Shown one piece after another: positions 7,513 through 16,439 of a stretch of DNA of 64,000 nucleotides (its first letter is position 1; each line of letters starts with the position of its first letter). Position numbers and translations under genes: made by a program. Below the pieces are notes generated by a model. The model was not told where the DNA came from and did no database searches. It saw only the letters and a list, made by a program, of their open reading frames with translations. Source of the stretch: Pedobacter nyackensis (GTDB taxonomy: Bacteria; Bacteroidota; Bacteroidia; Sphingobacteriales; Sphingobacteriaceae); the NCBI RefSeq assembly GCF_900176505.1, contig NZ_FWYB01000008.1, forward strand, positions 62,001-126,000, written 5' to 3'.

Positions 7513-9957
7513 ATGTTTAAAGAAATTAGCAATAAGTACATCCGTTATTCAAGCATATTCCTTTTTTGTATCATCATCTTTTTTTGTGCGCTGCAACTCA
7601 ATTTCTTATGGCTTTTTGGGTACTCTCCATCTTATAAAGACATCAAAGCACCTACCCTTCGTGTAGGCTCAGAACTATATACATCCGATGGAAAATTAAT
7701 CGGTCGCTATTACAAAGAAAACCGCACACCTGTAAATTTTAATGAGATATCGCCCAGTGTAATCAACGCCCTCGTAGCTACGGAGGACGTTCGTTTTTAC
7801 AGCCACATGGGTATCGACTTCCGTTCATTGCTTTCCAGTGGAATCTCTACTGCTACCGGCGACAAGCGCGGAGCAAGTACCATTACCCAACAGCTGGCAA
7901 AAAACCTGTACCGTACCAGATACAACAAATCACAAGGTTTTTTAAGTCATGTCCCAGTGCTTCGTACCATCGTAGCCAAACTAAAAGAATGGCTTACTGC
8001 GGTAAAATTAGAATCCAACTATACTAAAAACGATATCATTACCATGTATCTAAACACCGTTTCGTTTGGTAATAATGCATATGGTATCAAAACCGCTTCC
8101 CGCATCTATTTTGATAAAGAAGCCAATCAACTCGAAGTACCCGAATCAGCATTGCTGGTAGGTATGTTAAAAGGCACAACAACCTATAACCCAATCAGAA
8201 ACCCTCAGAAAGCATTAGAACGTCGTAATGTTGCCCTGGCGCAGATGAACAAGTATAACTATATTTCTGCTGCCGAATTAAACACTTACAAAAACACGCC
8301 GATAAAACTTAAGGAAGGAAGAATTGATGAAGGAAGTGATGGCGATTCTTATTTAAGAGCCGCAGTAGATAAATACCTTGAAAAATGGTGTAAAGACAAT
8401 GGCTATAACCTATATGAAGATGGATTAAAAATCTATACAACCATTGACTCAAAACTTCAACAATATGCAGAAGAAGCTGTAGCCGAACAAATGAAAACCC
8501 TTCAAAGAAGATTTTATAGTGTTTGGGGCAATGAAGATCCATGGGAAGATTCTGAAGGGAAAAAAGTAGACTATCCGGATCGCGCCATGCGCAACCTTCC
8601 GATTTATAAACAACTGGAAAAAAAATACGCCAATACCCCCGATTCTATAAACGCATATTTTAATAAAAAGAAAAAGATGAGAATCTTTACCTGGAAAGGT
8701 GACAGAGACACGCTTTTCTCTACCATGGACTCGATCCGTTATTACGGAAAAATCATGAATGCAGGAATGATGACCCTTGATCCTTTCAATGGTAAAATAA
8801 AAGTATGGGTTGGTGGTATTGACCATAAATACTTTAAATACGATCACGTAAACCAATCGAAAAGACAAGCAGGTTCTATATTTAAACCTTTCGCATACCT
8901 TGCCGCGCTTGAAAGTGGTATGAGTCCATGCGATAAGCTTACCGATAAGCCTGTAAAAATAGCCTATCAGGAAAAAGGAAAAACAGAGTACTGGGAGCCT
9001 AAAAATGCGAGCTACAGCTTTAGTTACAATGAGATGTCGCTACGTTACGCAATGGCACGCTCTGTAAATACCGTTACAGCACAAATTACTGAAAAAGTTG
9101 GATGGGATAATGTGGTAAAATGGGCACATGAATGCGGTATCGAGAGTGATTTAGAATCCGTTCCGTCAGTGGGCTTGGGGCCGAATGATGTTACCGTATT
9201 TGAAATGGTTAAAGCCTATGGCACCTTTTTAAATGATGGTATAAAGACCGATCCGATTCTTGTTGAAAAGATTACCGATCTGGACGATAATGTCATTGAA
9301 GAATTCAAAGCAAAAACAAAAAGAACTCTTACAGAAGAAATGTCGTGGTTAATGCTGTACATGCTTAGAGGAGGAATGGACGAACCAGGTGGAACCTCTC
9401 AGGCTTTATGGGAATGGGATCTTTGGAAAAAAGGAAACCAGATTGGTGGAAAGACAGGCACATCGAGTGATTATGTAGATGCATGGTACATGGGCGTTAC
9501 CAAAGACCTGGTAACAGGTATCTGGATAGGTTGCGATGAGCGCACAGCGCACTTCAAAAATGGAGAAACAGGTGAAGGCTCAAGAACCGCTCTGCCTATT
9601 TTTGGCAAGTTCATGGAAAAAGTATATAAAGACTCAAGTACGGGATATACCATGGGACCTTTCCCTAAGGCTAAGGTAAAAATCACGAAAGAGATTGACT
9701 GCCCTACCCCAAGACAACAAGTCGACACAACCTCTAATGATAGCTTAGCTGTGGATTCAACTAATTTTGATGTACCTCCAATAGAAGAAACGGCGCCAGT
9801 TCAAAATGAGCCTGTACTCCCGAAAACAGAAGAAAAGAAAACAGTTGAACCAGCTAAACAGCCTACTACTGAAGTTCCGCTTACCAGAAAAGAAGAAAGG
9901 GAAATGAGGAGAAAGCAACGTCAGGAAGAAAAGGAAAGAAAGAAAAACAATCAATAA
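7513..9957 (+). CDS. Class A penicillin-binding protein (PBP1A-type glycosyltransferase/transpeptidase)
   Basis: Bifunctional peptidoglycan synthase of 814 residues. One N-terminal membrane segment (about 13-38) is followed by a GT51 domain (catalytic E91 in ATEDVRFYSHMG, and GASTITQQLAKN at 120-131) and a transpeptidase domain with SxxK (S455-K458), SxN (S517-N519) and KTG (647-649). The C-terminal tail is charged and of low complexity (Glu, Lys, Pro, Arg). Start at the ATG at 7513; the upstream in-frame TTG adds five residues without support. The next gene begins 20 bases after its stop, so the two are probably co-transcribed. Confidence 0.96.
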   Translation: MFKEISNKYIRYSSIFLFCIIIFFCALQLNFLWLFGYSPSYKDIKAPTLRVGSELYTSDGKLIGRYYKENRTPVNFNEISPSVINALVATEDVRFYSHMGIDFRSLLSSGISTATGDKRGASTITQQLAKNLYRTRYNKSQGFLSHVPVLRTIVAKLKEWLTAVKLESNYTKNDIITMYLNTVSFGNNAYGIKTASRIYFDKEANQLEVPESALLVGMLKGTTTYNPIRNPQKALERRNVALAQMNKYNYISAAELNTYKNTPIKLKEGRIDEGSDGDSYLRAAVDKYLEKWCKDNGYNLYEDGLKIYTTIDSKLQQYAEEAVAEQMKTLQRRFYSVWGNEDPWEDSEGKKVDYPDRAMRNLPIYKQLEKKYANTPDSINAYFNKKKKMRIFTWKGDRDTLFSTMDSIRYYGKIMNAGMMTLDPFNGKIKVWVGGIDHKYFKYDHVNQSKRQAGSIFKPFAYLAALESGMSPCDKLTDKPVKIAYQEKGKTEYWEPKNASYSFSYNEMSLRYAMARSVNTVTAQITEKVGWDNVVKWAHECGIESDLESVPSVGLGPNDVTVFEMVKAYGTFLNDGIKTDPILVEKITDLDDNVIEEFKAKTKRTLTEEMSWLMLYMLRGGMDEPGGTSQALWEWDLWKKGNQIGGKTGTSSDYVDAWYMGVTKDLVTGIWIGCDERTAHFKNGETGEGSRTALPIFGKFMEKVYKDSSTGYTMGPFPKAKVKITKEIDCPTPRQQVDTTSNDSLAVDSTNFDVPPIEETAPVQNEPVLPKTEEKKTVEPAKQPTTEVPLTRKEEREMRRKQRQEEKERKKNNQ

Positions 9958-9977
9958 TCCAGTAAAATATAAGCGCT

Positions 9978-12900
9978 ATGAATAAAAGATCTACTTTTCT
10001 AACAAGAATAATCCCCATCCTTTTCATTCTCATGGCACCTTATGCCGATCTTCATGCCCAATATTTTGGACAAAATAAGGTTCGCTACAACAATGAGAAA
10101 TTCAAAGTTCTGCAAACCCCACACTTTGAAATCTACTACTACCTGCAGAATGAAAAATTTATAGAAAAGTTTGCTCAGGATGCTGAAACCTGGTACAAAA
10201 TGCACCAGGAAATATTTAAAGATACTTTTGTAAAAAAGAATCCAATTATCCTATACAACAACCACCCGGATTTTCAGCAAACAACAGCCTTGCAAGGTGA
10301 CATAGGTATAGGAACCGGTGGTGTTACCGAAGCTTTTAAAAACAGGGTAATTATGCCTGTTATGGAGTTGAACAACCAAACCCGACATGTACTGGGCCAT
10401 GAGCTTGTTCACGCCTTCCAATACCACCTCCTGCTGGAAAAAGATTCGATAAACCTGGAAAACATTAGTCAGATACCTTTATGGATGATTGAGGGTATGG
10501 CCGAATATCTATCTGTAGGTAAAACAGATGCTTTTACTTCCATGTGGATGCGTGATGCCCTATTAAACAGAGATATCCCTTCATTAAAAGATTTAACCAA
10601 CTCAAATAAGTACTTCCCTTACCGTTATGGCCAGGCATTCTGGACTTTCGTTGGTTCCGTTTACGGTGATACGACCATTGTCCCATTGTTTAAAGCGACA
10701 GCAAAATATGGTTACGAAAATGGATTGAGATATACTTTTGGCTATGACGACAGAGCACTATCCGGCTTATGGAAAAACGCCATTGAAGCCCATTATCGCC
10801 CTATGCTTAAGTCCGACAGCTCCCAGATTAAAATCGTTGGAACAAAGATCATAGACAATAAAAATGCAGGCAATATGAACGTTGCACCGGCCATCAGTCC
10901 GGATGGAAAATACCTTGCCTTTTTATCCGAGAAAGATCTTTTTGGAATTGATCTCTTCCTCGCTGATGCCAAAACAGGTAAAATTCTTAGAAAACTGAGT
11001 AGCCAGGTATCCAATTCCCATATCGATGATTTCAACTTTTTAGAATCCGCCGGAACATGGTCGCCAGACGGTAAGCAGTTCGCATTTAGTATATTCAGTA
11101 AAGGTAAAAACCAGCTGATGATCATTAATGTAGACAACGGTTCAGTTGCACTACGAGCAGAAATGGGCAACGTAGCGCAGTTTGGGAATCTATCCTGGTC
11201 TCCAAATGGTGACGACCTTGCCTTCTCAGGAATGATTCAGGGACAAAGCGATATCTTTAGTTACAACTTAAAAACCAGACAAGTTACCCAAATCACTAAC
11301 GACATCTATTCTGATTATGCCCCGGCCTACTCACAGGATGGGAAGAAAATCGCTTTTTCATCAGACAGAGTATCCATGTCCAGCAACAACAAAACAGCTG
11401 TACACCCGATCAACCTTACCGTGTACGACATTGATAGTAAATCATTAACAGATATTCCAGTATTCCCGGGAGCAAACAATCTCAATGCACAGTTCTCAGG
11501 AGATAGCAAAAGACTATTCTTCCTGTCAAACAGAGATGGATTTAGAAATCTTTATGAGTACAACCTAACTGACAACAGCGTAAAACAACTTACCGAGTAC
11601 TTTACGGGAATCAGTGGAATCACCGAGTTCTCACCAGCCATTTCAGTATCCAGAAATGACGAAATCATATACAGCTACTACCGCTCACAACGGTATACCT
11701 TGTACAACTCACCCCTTAGCAGCTTCCGCGCAAAACCAGTAGAAGCTAATGATGTAAATTTTGATGCTGCCATTTTACCTCCAATGGAAAATCTTGGCGT
11801 TGACATCGTTAATGCAAACCTAAATAATTTTGAAAAATTTGAAAGAACAACTGCAGACTCCATGCGATTGGTTCCTTACAAACCTAAATTCAAATTAGAC
11901 TACCTGGCAAATAGCGGTGTTGGTGTTTCAACAAGCAGATTCGGCACAGGCGTACAAGGGGGGATTGTTGGTATGTTTAGTGATATCCTTGGTCGAAATC
12001 AGATTGTTGCAAACCTATCTGTAAATGGTGAAATCTATGATTTTGGCGGTTTAGTAGGCTATATCAATCAACAAAACAGAATCAATTGGGGTGCTGCTTT
12101 ATCACATATACCGTATATAACCGGTTTCAGAGAATTTGTCCCTGATAAACTCGACAACAACGGGCAACAAATCGACGTGCTTAATGACAGAACCAACCTG
12201 ATCAGAACATTTGAAGACCAGGCACAATTATTTGCAGCCTATCCTTTCAACAAAGTACACCGCTTTGAAGCTGGTGGAGCCTTCTCACGTTACAGTTACA
12301 GGATCGACCGCATCAGTAATTACTACGAAAATGTAAATGGCTACCCTGGATATTTCATTGCATCAGAAAAGACTAAAGTTCCTTTAGATCAGGCTACCAA
12401 TGAATTTGGAGTGCCATTTAAAAGCTTCAATATATTCCAGGCAAACGCTTCATTTGTTGGCGACAATTCTATAAACGGAATCACCTCACCTTTGGATGGC
12501 TTTAGATATAGAGTTGGAGCTGAGCAATATTTTGGAGATTATAATTTTTCTGCTGTTAATGTTGACTTAAGGAAATACTGGCGTTTAAAGCCGGTTACAC
12601 TAGCAGCAAGAAGTTATAACTATTTAAGAATAGGTAAAGACGGAGAAAACCTATATCCTTTGTTTATAGGCTACCCCTACTTGATAAGGGGCTACGAAGC
12701 GACTTCTCTTTATAACAACAGTGGTGGCATTTCCAATGGTTTTGATATCAACCAATTGTCTGGAAACAAAATAGCGGTATTTAATCTTGAACTGAGGTTA
12801 CCATTTACAGGACCTAAGAAATTATCTGCAATCCCTTCTAAATTCCTGTTTACGGATCTAAACCTCTTCTTTGATGCTGGCTTAGCATGGAATGAAGGCT

Positions 12901-13157
12901 CTAAAGTTGTTTTCAAAAATCAACCCACAAATAATATAGATCCATTGAAAGATGATCAGGGAAATGAACTGACGGACCTAAATGGAAATAAAATCTATAC
13001 TAAAACCAATGAACGCGTACCAGCAATGAGTGTTGGTATATCCTTAAGGGTAAATATATTTGGGGCATTTGTACTGGAACCTTACTATGCTATTCCTTTT
13101 CAGCGTAATGACATCAAAACCGGCGTGTTTGGCTTAACCTTTGCACCAGGCTGGTAA
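9978..13157 (+). CDS. Secreted gluzincin-like metalloprotease fused to TolB-type propeller and outer-membrane barrel
   Basis: A 1059-residue exported protein with at least three parts. After the signal peptide (cleavage near LHAQ) comes a zinc-protease-like domain with HELVH (residues 141-145) and a downstream EGMAEY segment (E172 as third ligand). Next is a run of PD40/TolB-like propeller repeats (for example ISPDGKYLAFLSEKD, WSPDGKQFAFSIF, SQDGKKIAFSSD; about 285-600). The C-terminal 400 residues look like an Omp85/surface-antigen barrel with an IRGYE motif near residue 904 and a last strand ending GVFGLTFAPGW. The substrate is unknown. Linkage to the PBP gene hints at an envelope role. Domain boundaries are approximate. 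Confidence 0.85.
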   Translation: MNKRSTFLTRIIPILFILMAPYADLHAQYFGQNKVRYNNEKFKVLQTPHFEIYYYLQNEKFIEKFAQDAETWYKMHQEIFKDTFVKKNPIILYNNHPDFQQTTALQGDIGIGTGGVTEAFKNRVIMPVMELNNQTRHVLGHELVHAFQYHLLLEKDSINLENISQIPLWMIEGMAEYLSVGKTDAFTSMWMRDALLNRDIPSLKDLTNSNKYFPYRYGQAFWTFVGSVYGDTTIVPLFKATAKYGYENGLRYTFGYDDRALSGLWKNAIEAHYRPMLKSDSSQIKIVGTKIIDNKNAGNMNVAPAISPDGKYLAFLSEKDLFGIDLFLADAKTGKILRKLSSQVSNSHIDDFNFLESAGTWSPDGKQFAFSIFSKGKNQLMIINVDNGSVALRAEMGNVAQFGNLSWSPNGDDLAFSGMIQGQSDIFSYNLKTRQVTQITNDIYSDYAPAYSQDGKKIAFSSDRVSMSSNNKTAVHPINLTVYDIDSKSLTDIPVFPGANNLNAQFSGDSKRLFFLSNRDGFRNLYEYNLTDNSVKQLTEYFTGISGITEFSPAISVSRNDEIIYSYYRSQRYTLYNSPLSSFRAKPVEANDVNFDAAILPPMENLGVDIVNANLNNFEKFERTTADSMRLVPYKPKFKLDYLANSGVGVSTSRFGTGVQGGIVGMFSDILGRNQIVANLSVNGEIYDFGGLVGYINQQNRINWGAALSHIPYITGFREFVPDKLDNNGQQIDVLNDRTNLIRTFEDQAQLFAAYPFNKVHRFEAGGAFSRYSYRIDRISNYYENVNGYPGYFIASEKTKVPLDQATNEFGVPFKSFNIFQANASFVGDNSINGITSPLDGFRYRVGAEQYFGDYNFSAVNVDLRKYWRLKPVTLAARSYNYLRIGKDGENLYPLFIGYPYLIRGYEATSLYNNSGGISNGFDINQLSGNKIAVFNLELRLPFTGPKKLSAIPSKFLFTDLNLFFDAGLAWNEGSKVVFKNQPTNNIDPLKDDQGNELTDLNGNKIYTKTNERVPAMSVGISLRVNIFGAFVLEPYYAIPFQRNDIKTGVFGLTFAPGW

Positions 13158-13188
13158 TCACCTGAAGAGTCGGTTAAAAGCCAACCAG

Positions 13189-13222
13189 AAGTCGTATCAT
13201 GAATCATGATACGACTTTTTTT
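13189..13222 (+). terminator. Rho-independent terminator after the metalloprotease-propeller-barrel gene
   Basis: A 13-bp perfect stem (AAGTCGTATCATG with its complement) and a 3-base loop are followed by a T run. It closes the PBP/metalloprotease unit. Confidence 0.92.
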
Positions 13223-13257
13223 ATATAGTTTATATGTATACGCTGCAATGATGAAAT

Positions 13258-13608
13258 TTAAGAAAGCATATTAAATGACAGGTTAACCTGATTGATCATT
13301 TTTCTCCCGGAAGTAATGTGTTCGAAATCCAAACCAATGGTTAAATCAACCCAATCCGGGTTACAAGATCTTACCAAACGTTCTTTCTGCATCCTGGTAA
13401 ATCTGCTAACTAATTTAAAGCGACTTAATGCCTGAGCCTCTGTTTTGAACTCTTCAAAATAAACCAGCCTGGTTAACTGCTGTCCACTGTCAAAGAATAA
13501 ACAAGGCATCTGTTTGTAGAAATCTAATGTTTTAATTAGATCAGAACTCATACCTACATGTAAACTAGTTCTGTTCCTGTCGGTTACCACGTACACAAAT
13601 TTTTTCAT
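13258..13608 (-). CDS. GIY-YIG-like protein, apparently without catalytic residues
   Basis: A 116-residue protein that aligns by eye with the URI-type GIY-YIG fold: FVYVVTDRNRTSLHVGMSSDL corresponds to the YVYILT...LYIGVTNDL segment, and CNPDWVDL to the conserved NPEWxDL end. The Tyr of the first motif is kept, but YIG has become HVG, the catalytic Arg segment is replaced by IKTLDFY, and the position of the catalytic Glu (LIE in active members) is LVR. It may therefore bind nucleic acid without cutting. It is transcribed divergently from an S24/XRE regulator, sharing a 134-base control region. Confidence 0.75.
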   Translation of the reverse strand: MKKFVYVVTDRNRTSLHVGMSSDLIKTLDFYKQMPCLFFDSGQQLTRLVYFEEFKTEAQALSRFKLVSRFTRMQKERLVRSCNPDWVDLTIGLDFEHITSGRKMINQVNLSFNMLS

Positions 13609-13668
13609 AACATTAAGCTTAAATTTAATAAACTAAATTAGTTAGTACACCTATTGGATATTCAAATT

Positions 13669-13703
13669 AATAATACTAACTTTATTGGCACAATAATACT
13701 AAC
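13669..13703. repeat. Direct repeats AATAATACTAAC in the divergent promoter region
   Basis: Two identical 12-mers AATAATACTAAC lie at 13669-13680 and 13692-13703, 23 bases apart, and the opposite orientation core GTTAGTA occurs at 13641-13647. They sit between the GIY-YIG-like gene and the XRE/S24 gene and are candidate operators for the regulator. Confidence 0.5.
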
Positions 13704-13742
13704 AATTTTAGTAAAAACAAATTAATTCTAACTTTTTATTTT

Positions 13743-14519
13743 ATGTCAAATATTTCATCCAACCTTAAGTACTTAAGAAAGAAAAAAGGCCTCACTCAGC
13801 AGCAATTCGCTGATGCTATGGGAATTAAAAGGTCGCTTATTGGTGCTTATGAAGAAGACAGGGCGGAGCCAAAATACGATTTGCTAAAAAAAATAGCAGA
13901 ACACTTTGACCTAACAATAGATGAATTCATTAACGAAAACATCAATGAAGACTGGAAACCCAAACCAAAAAGCCAGGGTTCTAATCTTCGGATATTAAGC
14001 ATATCAGTTGATAAAGACGATAATGAGAATATTGAGATGGTACCCGTAAAGGCTAGTGCCGGCTACTTAAACGGATTTGCCGATCCTCAGTATATTAAAG
14101 ACCTACCTAAATTTCAGCTACCCCTACCTTTTTTAAAGCATGGAACATTCAGGGCATTTGAAATTGTTGGCGATTCCATGTTGCCTATACAACCGGGAAG
14201 TGTAATCGTTGCCGAATACATGGATAACTGGAATGACGTTAAAACCGGAGAAACTTATATTGTTGTCAGCAAAAACGAAGGTGTTGTTTACAAAAGAGCA
14301 GGAAACCGCTTTAAAGAAAACAAAGATCTTAAGTTGATATCAGACAATAAAATCTATGATCCATATACCGTCTCAGCTGACGATATCCTGGAAATATGGA
14401 AAGCCAAGGCTTATATCTCAACGGCTTTACCCGATCCAACACCTGAACCTACCATAGAAACACTAAGCACAATGATGGCACAGATGCAGAAGTCAATCTC
14501 GCAACTGAACAAAAACTAA
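13743..14519 (+). CDS. XRE-family regulator with S24 (LexA/CI-like) peptidase domain
   Basis: A 258-residue repressor-like protein. Residues 6-62 form a helix-turn-helix (LTQQQFADAMGIKRSLIGAYE). The C-terminal domain has the S24 catalytic pair, Ser145 in GDSM and Lys184 in VVYKRAG. An Ala-Gly bond at 106-107 (KASAGYLNG) lies where LexA/CI-type repressors cleave themselves. The C-terminus adds a Pro/Thr-rich linker and a short helix. It may respond to DNA damage, but no classical LexA operator was identified; targets are unknown. The 12-bp repeats upstream suggest autoregulation. Confidence 0.92.
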   Translation: MSNISSNLKYLRKKKGLTQQQFADAMGIKRSLIGAYEEDRAEPKYDLLKKIAEHFDLTIDEFINENINEDWKPKPKSQGSNLRILSISVDKDDNENIEMVPVKASAGYLNGFADPQYIKDLPKFQLPLPFLKHGTFRAFEIVGDSMLPIQPGSVIVAEYMDNWNDVKTGETYIVVSKNEGVVYKRAGNRFKENKDLKLISDNKIYDPYTVSADDILEIWKAKAYISTALPDPTPEPTIETLSTMMAQMQKSISQLNKN

Positions 14520-14542
14520 AAACATCTACCTATATATTTAAC

Positions 14543-14599
14543 ACCCATCAACCTGACCACGGAGTAGCTGCGAAGCAAAATAAATTCAGGTTGACGGGT
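14543..14599. repeat. Imperfect inverted repeat upstream of bioF
   Basis: Arms at 14543-14556 (ACCCATCAACCTGA) and 14586-14599 (TCAGGTTGACGGGT) match in 13 of 14 pairs. Within the 29-base spacer a small hairpin GCT-GCGA-AGC (14067-like GNRA loop at 14570-14573) could form. The element lies upstream of the probable bioF transcription start, so it is either a weak terminator of the regulator gene or an operator; there is no good T-tract. Confidence 0.5.
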
Positions 14600-14619
14600 A
14601 TACTTTAATCTGCTTTGTA

Positions 14620-14627
14620 TATTTTTG
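14620..14627 (+). promoter_or_regulatory. -7 promoter element of bioF (possibly leaderless)
   Basis: TATTTTTG matches TAnnTTTG and ends 6 bases before the ATG at 14634. The expected transcription start falls on or next to the start codon. No -33 element at the usual spacing is seen. Confidence 0.45.
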
Positions 14628-14633
14628 AATACC

Positions 14634-15764
14634 ATGAACAACGCAGAGCAATTCATTCAAAACAGGTTACAACAAAGAGCCGATAAAGGCATCTTAAGAA
14701 CGCTCTCCTCAACTGAATTCCCCATAGATTTTTCTTCTAATGATTATCTAGGCTTTGCAAGATCATCCGAATTAAAGAAGCACACTGCAAGCGCACTGAC
14801 TCATCTAACAGATTATAAAAACGGAGCGACAGGCTCGCGTCTGCTTAGTGGCAATCACGCATTTACAGAAGAGACAGAACGAGGCATTGCTGTCTTTCAT
14901 CACGCAGAAGCAGGACTGATATTCAATTCAGGTTATGATGCCAATGTGGGGCTTATATCAAGCTTAGCGCAACGTGGAGATACCATTATCTCTGATGAAT
15001 TGATACATGCCAGTCTGATCGACGGAGCAAGACTTAGTCATGCCAACCGTTATACCTTTAAACATAACGATCTGCATCAGCTGGAAGCCAAATTAAAAAT
15101 AGCCAGGGGCAATGTATATGTACTTACAGAAAGTGTGTATTCAATGGATGGCGACATTGCCCCTTTAGCCGAGATCAGTAAACTTTGTGTGCAATACCAG
15201 GCACACCTAATCGTCGACGAAGCCCATGCTCTGGGTATATTCGGAGCGTTTGGCAGCGGACTCGTGCAAATGCTTGGTCTTGAAAATATGGTCTTCGCAC
15301 GAATCGTAACTTTTGGGAAAGCACTTGGCTGTCATGGTGCCATTGTACTTGGATCCACAAATCTCCGCGCATACCTCATCAACTTTGCACGATCTTTTGT
15401 TTATACTACTGCTGCCCCTATTCATTCCATAGCGACAATCCATTCCGCCTACCAAATTCTGGCAAAAACGGATCATACCGTCCAAATAAAATCAAAAATA
15501 GCCCTGTACCTGGATTTGGTCAGAAAATCAAATGTTCGTACCATTCCAAGTACGAGTGCTATACAAACTGTTTTATACAACAATAGCATTGCCGCAAAAG
15601 AAGCTGCTCAAACACTGCAAAATAAAGGATTAGATATCAGAGCAATATTGAGTCCTACAGTTGCCGAAGGAAAAGAGAGATTAAGAATCTGCCTTCATCT
15701 ATTTAACAGCGATCAGGAAATTGAAATGCTGGTTAACGAATTAAAGACCTTAAAACATGAATAA
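14634..15764 (+). CDS. bioF: 8-amino-7-oxononanoate synthase
   Basis: PLP enzyme of 376 residues that condenses pimeloyl-ACP/CoA with alanine in biotin synthesis. The alpha-oxoamine synthase signature is clear: SNDYLGFA near the start, GSRLLSGNH, DEAHALGIFG, and TFGKALGCHGA with the PLP lysine at K229. The ATG at 14634 is preferred to a TTG three codons upstream. The gene overlaps bioD by 8 bases. No other bio genes are present in the window. Confidence 0.95.
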   Translation: MNNAEQFIQNRLQQRADKGILRTLSSTEFPIDFSSNDYLGFARSSELKKHTASALTHLTDYKNGATGSRLLSGNHAFTEETERGIAVFHHAEAGLIFNSGYDANVGLISSLAQRGDTIISDELIHASLIDGARLSHANRYTFKHNDLHQLEAKLKIARGNVYVLTESVYSMDGDIAPLAEISKLCVQYQAHLIVDEAHALGIFGAFGSGLVQMLGLENMVFARIVTFGKALGCHGAIVLGSTNLRAYLINFARSFVYTTAAPIHSIATIHSAYQILAKTDHTVQIKSKIALYLDLVRKSNVRTIPSTSAIQTVLYNNSIAAKEAAQTLQNKGLDIRAILSPTVAEGKERLRICLHLFNSDQEIEMLVNELKTLKHE

Positions 15765-16365
15765 TACTTATTTTATTACGGGGATTGGTACAGGTATTGG
15801 CAAAACGATTGTGAGCGCCATACTTACAGAAAAACTAAAAGCAGATTACTGGAAGCCTGTGCAATCAGGCGACCTGGACATTAGTGATAGTCTTTTTGTA
15901 AAACATCTGGTTAGCCCAGATACCATCATACATCCCGAAAGCTATCGCCTTAGTCAGCCTTTATCACCACACCTATCGGCAAAGCTAGATGGAATCAACA
16001 TTACAGTTGAATCCATTAAAAAGCCACAAACCAATAACCATCTGATTATTGAAGGAGCCGGTGGCTTAATGGTTCCCTTAAATGATAACGAGTTAATCCT
16101 GGACCTGATCAAAAGTTTACAAGCCAAAGTGATTGTTGTATCGCAAAACTACCTGGGTAGTATTAATCATACCCTACTAACCCTGGAAGTACTTAAAGCA
16201 AATAATATCAGCGTTGAAGGTATTGTCTTCAATGGAACAGAAAATCAGGAAAGCGAGCAATACATTACGAACTACAGCAAGGTAAAAGTCCTTGGAAGAA
16301 TTCCAAAAATGAGTGTCGTAGATAGCGAGAATATCAAAAAGGCAGGTCAGCACATTACATTATAA
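15757..16365 (+). CDS. bioD: Dethiobiotin synthetase
   Basis: ATP-dependent carboxylase of 202 residues that forms the ureido ring of dethiobiotin from 7,8-diaminononanoate and CO2. It has the P-loop GIGTGIGKT (9-17), the KPVQSGD segment, and the EGAGGLMVPL motif. The start overlaps the end of bioF, indicating translational coupling, and a bidirectional terminator follows. Confidence 0.95.
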   Translation: MNNTYFITGIGTGIGKTIVSAILTEKLKADYWKPVQSGDLDISDSLFVKHLVSPDTIIHPESYRLSQPLSPHLSAKLDGINITVESIKKPQTNNHLIIEGAGGLMVPLNDNELILDLIKSLQAKVIVVSQNYLGSINHTLLTLEVLKANNISVEGIVFNGTENQESEQYITNYSKVKVLGRIPKMSVVDSENIKKAGQHITL

Positions 16366-16386
16366 TTTACGCACCATATGATAAAC

Positions 16387-16424
16387 AAAAAAGGGGGAGT
16401 CAATCGACTCCCCCTTTTTTTATA
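16387..16424. terminator. Bidirectional terminator between bioD and rplT
   Basis: A stem of A-run plus GGGGGAGTC against GACTCCCCC plus T-run, with a 4-base loop. It has A and T flanks on both sides, so it can serve bioF-bioD on the plus strand and thrS-infC-rpmI-rplT on the minus strand. Confidence 0.93.
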
Positions 16425-16439
16425 ACTTATAAGTTATAT

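Noticed and set aside
8449..8868. 139-residue minus-strand ORF
   Set aside because: Antisense to the penicillin-binding protein gene, with no independent support.
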